This document shows positions 4,055 through 8,533 of a DNA stretch of 8,533 nucleotides, piece after piece. The notes beneath the pieces were generated by a model. It ran no database searches and had not been told where the DNA came from. It worked only from the letters and a program-made list of their open reading frames with translations. Within the stretch, counting starts at the first letter, position 1. Every line of letters starts with the position of its first letter. The stretch covers positions 1 to 8,533 of the forward strand of contig CALCPB010000384.1 in the NCBI GenBank assembly GCA_937897665.1, read 5' to 3'. Source of the stretch: an uncultured Halomicronema sp. Its GTDB lineage: Bacteria; Cyanobacteriota; Cyanobacteriia; Phormidesmidales; Phormidesmidaceae. Position numbers and translations under genes: made by a program.

Positions 4055-4286
4055 GATCTGTTTCTGTTTGAGTTTTAACTGGTCCGTTCTGGTTGATAAC
4101 GCACCGCACGGTCACTTTGGCGGCTTTATCTTCCGGTACCCCCCGATCCAGAATGCGCGGAAAGATTGGTCGGTTTTTCATGAGTATTTCCTCTCGTTTT
4201 TGTCGTCGCTGCTTGGCGGCTGAGATCGCTTGGCCCAAATTTCCAGCCCCAAACAGCGCATATGTAATCGTTGAAAAATCGTCCAC
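4038..4286 (-). CDS. Hypothetical 82-residue basic protein
   Basis: Starts at GTG 4286 with AGGAG eight bases upstream, which decides the start. Residues 1-22 are moderately hydrophobic and glycine-containing (TITYALFGAGNLGQAISAA), followed by a strongly basic segment K-Q-R-R-Q-K-R, then a soluble tail ending in a polar stretch with T-E-T-D-H-D-Q. This could be a short amphipathic or membrane-associated N-terminus with a positive stop signal, or a DNA-binding peptide; the sequence does not decide. An internal ATG at residue 36 is a less likely start. It is 48 bases after the 4335-4574 gene and overlaps the next gene. Not recognised. Confidence 0.55.
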   Translation of the reverse strand: MDDFSTITYALFGAGNLGQAISAAKQRRQKREEILMKNRPIFPRILDRGVPEDKAAKVTVRCVINQNGPVKTQTETDHDQSK

Positions 4287-4334
4287 GGATCGGTCTCCTA
4301 GTTTTGAAGACCGGCCCTTGTGATTCTGAAAGCC

Positions 4335-4574
4335 TCAGTCGGTAGATTCGCCCCAGAGATCCTGCATGGCCTCAGTCCGCCCCCGCAAGGTGTCGGGGTA
4401 GTTGTGTTCCTGAACATGGCGGTTGATAGCGTTTAACCGCTGCTGCCGCCCCACCTCGAGGGAGACACGCTCTAACAGCAACTGCGAGTCCATGTCGCCC
4501 GCACTGGCGTCGATGCCCACTTTGTTGAGGGCAACAGCCATCTGCCACCGATACAACGCGTCAGACGCATCCAC
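4335..4574 (-). CDS. Hypothetical 79-residue helical protein
   Basis: Starts at GTG 4574; the sequence GAGGGG ends eight bases upstream, a good Shine-Dalgarno, and the start overlaps the end of the preceding 4561-4815 frame by 14 bases. The protein looks almost entirely alpha-helical (ALYRWQMAVALNKVGIDA, SQLLLERVSLEVGRQQRLNA) with a final W-G-E-S-T-D. It has no cysteines, membrane segments or known motifs. Size and composition resemble small accessory proteins of phage recombination operons. Not recognised. Confidence 0.6.
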   Translation of the reverse strand: MDASDALYRWQMAVALNKVGIDASAGDMDSQLLLERVSLEVGRQQRLNAINRHVQEHNYPDTLRGRTEAMQDLWGESTD

Positions 4575-4815
4575 GGCGCCACCCCCTCACTGAGAATCCT
4601 GGAGAAGCCCGCACAACGACCCGGCTAGAAGTCCGCCATTTCGGTGGCTTTGGAATAATCGGGAGTCTTGGCTTGCTAGCGGTAAGTAGTTTGGGGTCTA
4701 TCGGTTGATCGGTGCTAGGTCGCCATGGGGGCACCGGTTGACTATTGTGTTGCACTGCGTTTTCTCCATGATCTAAAGAAGAGCCGGGAGAGCGGCTCAG
4801 ACCCATTGGCCGCAT
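4561..4815 (-). CDS. Doubtful proline-rich 84-residue protein
   Basis: An ATG at 4815 opens an 84-residue frame eight bases after the stop of the 4824-5294 gene. The sequence is rich in Pro, Ser and Arg (SQPVPPWRPSTDQPIDPK, PRLPIIPKPPKW) and looks disordered, and no ribosome site precedes it. It is the only long frame in the 249-base gap between two better supported genes, and all other minus-strand frames there are broken. It may be a real disordered protein, or the remnant of a decayed gene. Confidence 0.35.
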   Translation of the reverse strand: MRPMGLSRSPGSSLDHGENAVQHNSQPVPPWRPSTDQPIDPKLLTASKPRLPIIPKPPKWRTSSRVVVRASPGFSVRGWRRGCV

Positions 4816-4823
4816 TGCACGAC

Positions 4824-5294
4824 CTAGGCAGCGTGGTTACTGCGGGGGTGGTTGCTATGGCTCAGTGGGGGCAGGTTCTGTCCCAAACCTTCCAAAAATT
4901 TCTTTAGTGAAGGAATTAGTGGATGATCTTCGGCTAGCTGCTCACTCCAGGGCAGGTAAATTGATTGCTTGTGGAATAACCCTAAAGGAATGAACACACA
5001 CGCTAAAAGCTTGCGATTGCCATTAGCTGGCCACTGAGATAAATCAAACTGGTAGCAGCATTCTCCGTTGGCATTACTAGATATGCCTTCGTACTTCCAT
5101 TCAGGCTCTTCCTTTTCGGTAGTCACAGGATCAGCGACGTCATACGTCTTCACCTCAGTGTGCTCAGAGAAATGAGACAACAGCATTTCTTGCTCTAGTT
5201 CAGCCGACTGAACGCTCTTAAATAGATGGTCGACGTAATAAGGATTGCGCTTTTCTGCTTCTAGGTGATCTGCTTGTATCAGTTGCCAGTTCAT
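4824..5294 (-). CDS. Hypothetical 156-residue protein
   Basis: ATG 5294 overlaps the TGA of the 5291-5503 gene (ATGA), and GAGGAG stands about nine bases upstream. Residues 1-45 are polar and helical (AEKRNPYYVDHLFKSVQSAE, LEQEMLLSHFSEH). Residues 46-75 are acidic and probably flexible. Residues 75-130 appear folded, with strands and a hydrophobic core (ECCYQFDLSQW, RKLLACVFIPLGLF, IYLPWSEQLAE). The tail (LPPLSHSNHPRSNHAA) looks disordered. Its base composition seems more AT-rich than the neighbours (about 42% GC in the 5041-5100 sample). No domain recognised; the PW and Leu-rich segment near residues 118-138 might be a partner-binding surface, which is only a guess. Confidence 0.65.
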   Translation of the reverse strand: MNWQLIQADHLEAEKRNPYYVDHLFKSVQSAELEQEMLLSHFSEHTEVKTYDVADPVTTEKEEPEWKYEGISSNANGECCYQFDLSQWPANGNRKLLACVFIPLGLFHKQSIYLPWSEQLAEDHPLIPSLKKFLEGLGQNLPPLSHSNHPRSNHAA

Positions 5295-5503
5295 CCTGTA
5301 TTGCTCCTCAACTCCATCTCCCGCGCCCGTCGCCGCCCCCGTTTACTCTGGGGCTGCCCAATAGCCAGGCCTGGGTTACGGGAGCACCACCGGGCCATTT
5401 GCCTGAGTGTCGTCGGCATAGTGCGCCCCAGCGGCCAGTCAGGAATAAACTCACCTTCTTTAGCGCCATAGATGTAGTCGTCATGCGTTCCAAGTACTTT
5501 CAT
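5291..5503 (-). CDS. Hypothetical 70-residue basic protein
   Basis: ATG 5503 with GAGG about five to eight bases upstream; the start overlaps the stop of the 31-residue membrane peptide (TAATG) and its own stop overlaps the next gene's ATG. The first half contains GEFIPDWPLGRTMPTTLRQM and W-C-S-R-N-P-G-L-A-I-G; the C-terminal third is very basic (SKRGRRRAREMELR). The helix around T-L-R-Q-M-A-R-W and the basic tail would suit nucleic-acid binding, but no recognised fold supports this. A 61-residue frame at 5308-5493 in another register is rejected as a shadow. Confidence 0.6.
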   Translation of the reverse strand: MKVLGTHDDYIYGAKEGEFIPDWPLGRTMPTTLRQMARWCSRNPGLAIGQPQSKRGRRRAREMELRSNTG

Positions 5504-5598
5504 TAATCCTCTAAAACATCAACAATCACAGCCCCCGCCACCCACAACGCCACGGCCAGTAGCAGGCGGGCGAGGGGGAGTAGGGCATCATCAAACAC
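5503..5598 (-). CDS. 31-residue single-pass membrane peptide
   Basis: A short frame from GTG 5598 to TAA 5503 encodes MFDDALLPLARLLLAVALWV followed by AGAVIVDVLED. About 20 consecutive residues are hydrophobic, bounded by acids at both ends (DD at 3-4, D-V-L-E-D at the end), the picture of a single transmembrane helix. The GTG overlaps the last codons of the exonuclease gene by eight bases and the TAA shares a base with the next gene's ATG (TAATG). It therefore fills the 87-base gap between two genes with no spare sequence. GGAAG lies about ten bases upstream of the GTG. Small membrane peptides in phage early operons can be inhibitors or exclusion factors, but nothing here identifies a target. 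Confidence 0.5.
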   Translation of the reverse strand: MFDDALLPLARLLLAVALWVAGAVIVDVLED

Positions 5599-6316
5599 CG
5601 CTGAAAGCTTCCATAGTCGCCACTTCAAACGGCAGATGGGCAATGTCGTCAGGGTGCATCAACCGCGACCACACCCCACTAGCCGGGCAGTTCTTGTCGT
5701 TCCACCGAAACCCCGCAGCCTTAGCCCTGGCGTGACCCTGTTTGTCGGCGGGGGTAGATGCCCACGTCGCCCACACCTTGGGTTCCAGCTCTTTGGCCAG
5801 CAACTCAGCCGCTCTTGGCTCCCGCTGGATAATGTGGCTCAGTAGTTGGCAGTCGGTTAGGGCGCGGTGGTTGCTCCAAACAGGCACGGAATATGCCAGC
5901 GCCAGCTCAACCAGGTTGCAGCCTTGGCGAATGGCGCGGGGCCAGGTGATGGCCATGGTGTCGATCCAGTTGAGCTTGTCAGCCTTGAACCTGTCTAAAT
6001 ACGGACTGATAAATGCCTTGTCAAAGGCTGCTTTGTGGGCAACAACGGCATCAGCGTCTTGAATCAACGTTCTAATTGCTGTTTCCAGCGGGAAAACGTG
6101 ACAAACATTGTCTAGACTATTAGCTGCTTCCGCACTGATTCCGTTGACATTCTCAGCCAGGTTTTTATTGACATGCACCAACGTACTCACCTGCTGCAGC
6201 ACCGTATTGTGAGACAGCGAATACAGGATGCAGCCCAGTTCGATCACCTCGTCGGTGATGGGGTTGAGGCCTGTGGATTCAACGTCAATGATCGAAATCA
6301 AGTCTAAGTTAGGCAT
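5591..6316 (-). CDS. DnaQ-like (DEDDh) 3'-5' exonuclease
   Basis: 241 residues; ATG 6316 has GGAGGG about seven bases upstream. It is an RNase T/DNA polymerase III epsilon-type exonuclease that removes nucleotides from 3' ends using two metal ions. Exo I is I-I-D-V-E-S-T-G with D11 and E13; exo II is V-V-A-H-K-A-A-F-D with D99; exo III is S-N-H-R-A-L-T-D with H150 and D155, so the full DEDDh set is present. Residue 95 is Lys where the family usually has Asn (H-N-A-x-F-D). The domain ends near residue 165. A further 75 residues follow, including A-R-A-K-A-A-G-F-R-W-N and G-V-W-S-R-L-M, a small C-terminal module seen on some phage exonucleases. In an operon with RecT-like and SSB genes it probably processes ends for recombination or repair. 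Its start overlaps the preceding small gene. Confidence 0.85.
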   Translation of the reverse strand: MPNLDLISIIDVESTGLNPITDEVIELGCILYSLSHNTVLQQVSTLVHVNKNLAENVNGISAEAANSLDNVCHVFPLETAIRTLIQDADAVVAHKAAFDKAFISPYLDRFKADKLNWIDTMAITWPRAIRQGCNLVELALAYSVPVWSNHRALTDCQLLSHIIQREPRAAELLAKELEPKVWATWASTPADKQGHARAKAAGFRWNDKNCPASGVWSRLMHPDDIAHLPFEVATMEAFSGV

Positions 6317-6491
6317 CGCTACCCTCCGACTTCAAGCCCAACAACTCTTCTTTAGCTTTATCGAACTTTTCTGAAAGCCTGATAAGCTCTTCAGCTATTT
6401 CGCTTCCTTCATGCGCCAATGCTGCAGACTCTGCGGCCATCAAACAAGCTTCACTAGCTATGTCTAGTTCTTCAGCAGTTAGGTCCAGCAT
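6309..6491 (-). CDS. Small acidic all-helical protein (60 residues)
   Basis: Start placed at ATG 6491 rather than the GTG at 6497, because the ribosome site AAGGGGG (6505-6499) is seven bases from the ATG and almost touches the GTG. The protein is acidic and nearly all helical: L-T-A-E-E-L-D-I-A-S-E-A, M-A-A-E-S-A-A-L-A-H-E-G, then a heptad-like stretch E-E-L-I-R-L-S-E-K-F-D-K-A-K-E-E-L-L-G-L. It probably forms a helical hairpin or a coiled-coil oligomer. It follows the coiled-coil protein 6494-6919 and overlaps the exonuclease start (ATGCCTAA), so it is in the recombination operon. Function unknown; a DNA mimic or adaptor is possible but unproven. Confidence 0.65.
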   Translation of the reverse strand: MLDLTAEELDIASEACLMAAESAALAHEGSEIAEELIRLSEKFDKAKEELLGLKSEGSDA

Positions 6492-6493
6492 GC

Positions 6494-6919
6494 TCACACC
6501 CCCTTAAGAGCCAGGACCGGCACCAACTCAGCTAACTGGTCCAACCGCTCGTTGTACTGTGTTTCCAAAGCCCGGCCCCGGTCGGTATTTTTCAGTCGCT
6601 CCAGAGATAGCTTTAGCGACACCAAGTCCTTTTCAATTTGAGCGATCGCGTCGGCGTTGTCCTGAGCGGCGGCTTCCTTCTCTACCTGGATCTCGGCATG
6701 GAGGTTGCTAAGCTCCAAATCGTCGTCGGGCTTGATTTTTTTGGCTGTGAGCCTAATCTGGATTTTGTGGCCAGCGCTGCCAATTGGGAAAGTATTCTTC
6801 TCTTCACCAGCTACCTGCTCTAAAGCTGCCTCGGTGGCGGCGGGAGCGATCCTTGCAATGTTGGCCTTAAGGACGCTCTCTTCTAGGCGGAGAACGTACC
6901 ACTGTTCTAATGGGTTCAT
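6494..6919 (-). CDS. Hypothetical 141-residue coiled-coil protein
   Basis: Start chosen at ATG 6919 (MNPLEQWYVLRLEES); the frame extends to an ATG at 6982, but that would run 61 bases into the HNH gene and add an unlikely Gln/Thr-rich N-terminus. Residues 1-40 are helical. Residues 41-65 are a short strand-rich segment (HKIQIRLTAKKIKP). Residues 66-130 form a long charged helix with heptad spacing (LHAEIQVEKEAAAQDNADAI, LVSLKLSLERLKN), typical of a coiled coil. The ribosome site is weak (AGAAG, about ten bases upstream). It sits between the HNH gene and the 60-residue helical protein. It contains a HIP1 site. No family recognised; a structural or partner-binding role within the recombination module is a guess. 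Confidence 0.65.
   Translation of the reverse strand: MNPLEQWYVLRLEESVLKANIARIAPAATEAALEQVAGEEKNTFPIGSAGHKIQIRLTAKKIKPDDDLELSNLHAEIQVEKEAAAQDNADAIAQIEKDLVSLKLSLERLKNTDRGRALETQYNERLDQLAELVPVLALKGV
6499..6505 (-). promoter_or_regulatory. Ribosome binding site that decides the start of the 6309-6491 gene
   Basis: AAGGGGG on the minus strand lies seven bases before ATG 6491 and only one before the alternative GTG 6497, so the ATG is favoured. Confidence 0.55.
6642..6649. repeat. HIP1 octamer GCGATCGC
   Basis: Second copy of the cyanobacterial palindrome, inside the coiled-coil gene. Confidence 0.7.
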
Positions 6920-6921
6920 AA

Positions 6922-7386
6922 TTAAGCTTCTATTGGTGTGTTGTGTTTGTGCCAACTGGCGTGACACTGAGGGCAAAGCCAACGCACTTCTAAAGGTTTT
7001 GTGTAGTCGTCGTGATGACCTTCAATCCGTCCTGTTTGGCCACAGGACTCACATGCCTTGCTTTTACTTAATTTGCCAAGCCTTATCGCATTGTTGACTG
7101 CTGTTGAAGCAGCTCTTTTGTGAGGATTTAGGGCTTGCCACTTTTTGCGACATCTATTTGTTGAAATTCTGTAAGCTTCTGTTTTTGCATAAACCTTGCG
7201 AGCAGCTACCCTGTGGGGCAGTCCGTCGCGTTGACGATCGTACTCTTGGTAGTGCTCAAGCTTTGCAGCACGATTTTTTCGGGTTCTCGCTTTAATGCAT
7301 TCCTTGCAATAGCTTTTATTGCTTTTGTAAAAATCGTCGGAGAGGTTTTTCGCCTCCCCGCATTCCCGGCATTTCTTTGTAGTCAT
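6922..7386 (-). CDS. HNH endonuclease with two zinc-binding modules
   Basis: 154 residues from ATG 7386 to TAA 6922. An N-terminal zinc ribbon has C6-x2-C9 and C27-x2-C30. A basic helical linker (residues 31-110, rich in Lys/Arg) probably contacts DNA. The C-terminal HNH (ββα-metal) domain has C112-x2-C115, the catalytic pair H124-H125 in E-G-H-H-D-D-Y, then W-L-C-P-Q-C-H with C138-x2-C141 and H142, and W-H at 145-146. Such proteins cut or nick DNA; in phages they are often free-standing homing endonucleases. Two points suggest a later insertion into the operon: no ribosome site, unlike SSB and the exonuclease, and a lower GC content (35-38% in two 60-base samples against 52-57% in samples from the flanking genes). 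It lies nine bases after the ssb stop and two bases before the next ATG. Confidence 0.8.
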   Translation of the reverse strand: MTTKKCRECGEAKNLSDDFYKSNKSYCKECIKARTRKNRAAKLEHYQEYDRQRDGLPHRVAARKVYAKTEAYRISTNRCRKKWQALNPHKRAASTAVNNAIRLGKLSKSKACESCGQTGRIEGHHDDYTKPLEVRWLCPQCHASWHKHNTPIEA

Positions 7387-7395
7387 AGCGCTGCA

Positions 7396-7845
7396 TCAAA
7401 AAGGTATATCCAAAGAATCACCTCCACCAGCCCCCGGATCGGCATAGCTGTCCATCGGTCGCCCATCAACAGGCACTGATTGCCCCTGTGGCGCGGGCGG
7501 TCGAGGCTGACCTTGGCCATCTTTACTGCCGGTCATGTGCAGGTTTTGCACATTCACCAACATTCGCTGCCGGTTAGCTCCAGTATTCTTGTCCTGCCAG
7601 CTTTCAACTTTGAGCTTCCCGCTAACTGCCACCTGACTGCCCTTGCGACAATATTGGGCGATGACGTCAGAGGCCAGCTTCCCCCACGCCTCGCAACTCA
7701 CCCAGATCGGCTGCTTCACCCACTGGCCATTGCGCTTTACCCTGTCGTCGACAGCCAACGAAAAACTAGCTCGACAACTGCCACTTTCAAAATACCGAAG
7801 CTCAGGATCTTGGCCCAGTCGGCCTAGTAAATTAACGTTATTCAT
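7396..7845 (-). CDS. ssb: Single-stranded DNA-binding protein
   Basis: 149 residues. ATG 7845 follows the stop of the RecT-like gene directly (TAGATG), with GGAGG inside that gene's end as ribosome site. Residues 1-105 form the SSB OB fold: M-N-N-V-N-L-L-G-R-L-G-Q-D-P-E-L-R, then R-A-S-F-S-L-A-V-D-D, I-W-V-S-C-E-A-W-G-K-L-A and Y-C-R-K-G-S-Q-V-A-V-S-G-K-L. A flexible Pro/Gly/Gln tail follows and ends in S-L-D-I-P-F, the acidic-hydrophobic tip through which SSBs bind partner proteins. The protein acts as a tetramer in the bacterial family, coats single strands during replication and recombination, and here would protect strands for the annealing protein. Length and motifs are those of a complete SSB; its position next to a RecT-like gene marks it as the phage copy. 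Confidence 0.93.
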   Translation of the reverse strand: MNNVNLLGRLGQDPELRYFESGSCRASFSLAVDDRVKRNGQWVKQPIWVSCEAWGKLASDVIAQYCRKGSQVAVSGKLKVESWQDKNTGANRQRMLVNVQNLHMTGSKDGQGQPRPPAPQGQSVPVDGRPMDSYADPGAGGGDSLDIPF

Positions 7846-8533
7846 CTAAGCAACCTCCGGATCATATGCAACAGCGTCTTCAGGGGACTGCTCGTCTTGT
7901 GACCTTGACTCATATACCTTGATATCAACTTTGTCTTTCCACCCACGCCACACAGCAACATCGTCATGGCCGTCATGACCGCTAACATGCCGCAGTGAGG
8001 CCACCGCGTGGTTGATATGGCTGAACGCGCTTTGAGCTAACCCCCACTCGGCCAGCAGCCGGTTGCGGAACCGGACGAACTGCTCGGGCGACATCTGCTT
8101 GCTGCTGGGGGGTACACCAACGGCATTGGCGGCTGCGATCGCGGCTTCCCTGTCATGGCCGGTCTTGGCCGCGATAAAGTTAAACCGGTCGGTGATGGGG
8201 TTGGGTTGGGGCTGGGTGGTTGAGAATGACTCAACGTCAATTACATTCCCATCGTCATCAACAGAGGCGCCCAGTTCTTCGGGAGTATAAACAGGGGCGT
8301 CAAATACATCGGGACAAAACCACTTCACCCCGTTACTCATTGCCCTAGCAAACAGCATGTTGCGCGGAAATTTGCCAATGTTCTGGGTGCCTGCTCGCTT
8401 TGCGTCCTCAACGCTAAATTCCGAGATACCAGCAGACTGAAACTTACCGTCCCATTTTTCAAAAAACTCAATCTTGCAGGCTTTGTCGTCTAACCCAAGG
8501 ACTCGGTAATTGTAATTAGGGTGAGCCTTAACC
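7846..8533 (-). CDS. RecT-like single-strand annealing protein, N-terminus outside the window
   Basis: 228 residues are visible up to TAG 7846; the start is beyond the right edge. The visible part begins V-K-A-H-P-N-Y-N-Y-R-V-L-G, then C-K-I-E-F-F-E-K-W-D-G-K. It continues with S-E-F-S-V-E-D-A-K-R-A-G, F-P-R-N-M-L-F-A-R-A-M-S-N-G and W-F-C-P-D-V-F, then P-V-Y-T-P-E-E-L. This order (F-T-x-E-D-A-x-x-A-G, then Y-P-R-x-M-L-x-A-R-A, then P-D, then Y-T-x-E-E) is what I recall from phage proteins annotated as RecT/Bet-type recombinases. They anneal complementary single strands during phage recombination. The C-terminal 120 residues hold a helical region (REAAIAAANAVGV; FVRFRNRLLAEWGLAQSAF) and an acidic tail. 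The ssb gene directly downstream supports the role. It differs from classical E. coli RecT, so the exact subfamily is uncertain. Contains a HIP1 site. Confidence 0.65.
   Translation of the reverse strand, partial: VKAHPNYNYRVLGLDDKACKIEFFEKWDGKFQSAGISEFSVEDAKRAGTQNIGKFPRNMLFARAMSNGVKWFCPDVFDAPVYTPEELGASVDDDGNVIDVESFSTTQPQPNPITDRFNFIAAKTGHDREAAIAAANAVGVPPSSKQMSPEQFVRFRNRLLAEWGLAQSAFSHINHAVASLRHVSGHDGHDDVAVWRGWKDKVDIKVYESRSQDEQSPEDAVAYDPEVA
8135..8142. repeat. HIP1 octamer GCGATCGC
   Basis: Third copy of the cyanobacterial palindrome, inside the RecT-like gene. Confidence 0.7.

Noticed and set aside
3791..4323. Plus-strand frames 3791-4018 and 4093-4323
   Set aside because: Antisense to coupled minus-strand genes, one of which has a clear AGGAG site.
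5636..6062. Plus-strand frames opposite the exonuclease
   Set aside because: The minus strand carries all five DEDDh residues of a known enzyme, so these are shadows.
6638..7097. Plus-strand frames opposite the coiled-coil and HNH genes
   Set aside because: Hydrophobic mirrors of recognised or well supported minus-strand genes.
8037..8290. Frames within the RecT-like gene on both strands
   Set aside because: Ser/Pro-rich alternative registers of a gene with recognisable motifs.
1..8533. CRISPR array, insertion-sequence ends or toxin-antitoxin pair
   Set aside because: No regularly spaced repeats, no transposase or terminal inverted repeats, and the two HTH genes have no toxin-like partner.

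Overview
The window looks like the early/regulatory part of a temperate phage or prophage of a cyanobacterium. The phage call rests on a RecT-like annealing protein, SSB and a DnaQ-type exonuclease read as one operon, a free-standing HNH endonuclease, two small Cro/Xre-type regulators at a divergent promoter region, and an antirepressor-like protein. The cyanobacterial call rests on three copies of the HIP1 octamer GCGATCGC (2070, 6642, 8135). No integrase, terminase, structural, tRNA or CRISPR sequence is visible, so a related mobile element cannot be excluded.

Layout. (A) 1-1413, minus strand: a leftward operon of short unrecognised genes (1093-1413, 725-1012, an open frame without a normal start at 302-640, 114-299, and a membrane peptide running off the left edge). 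(B) 1414-1668: a gene-free control region with two divergent promoters. A perfect palindrome, TTAGTCGTTACGACTAA, sits in the spacer of the leftward promoter, and matching half-sites surround the rightward -10. (C) 1669-3748, plus strand: two overlapping HTH genes, a leader with a perfect TATAAT, a hairpin and a 19-codon ORF, the antirepressor-like gene, two tiny coupled genes, and a truncated putative nucleotide-binding (YpsA/MoCo-carrier-like) gene. (D) About 3685-3750: a junction where the plus-strand operon collides tail-to-tail with the minus-strand operon and both last genes appear chimeric. (E) 8533-3563, minus strand: the recombination operon in transcription order RecT-like (5' end outside the window), SSB, HNH, a coiled-coil protein, a 60-aa helical protein, the exonuclease, a 31-aa membrane peptide missed by usual length cut-offs, then six unrecognised genes.

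How it may work. Region B is arranged like a lysogeny switch: a small repressor from region C could bind the shared TTARTCG half-sites and set leftward against rightward transcription, with the antirepressor-like protein as a second layer. Region E supplies homologous recombination (RecT annealing, SSB, 3'-5' exonuclease). Most genes in E overlap by a few bases and carry clear Shine-Dalgarno sequences. Genes in A and the HTH genes mostly lack them, which fits a mosaic origin. Most small genes could not be assigned a function and are described only by what is visible.
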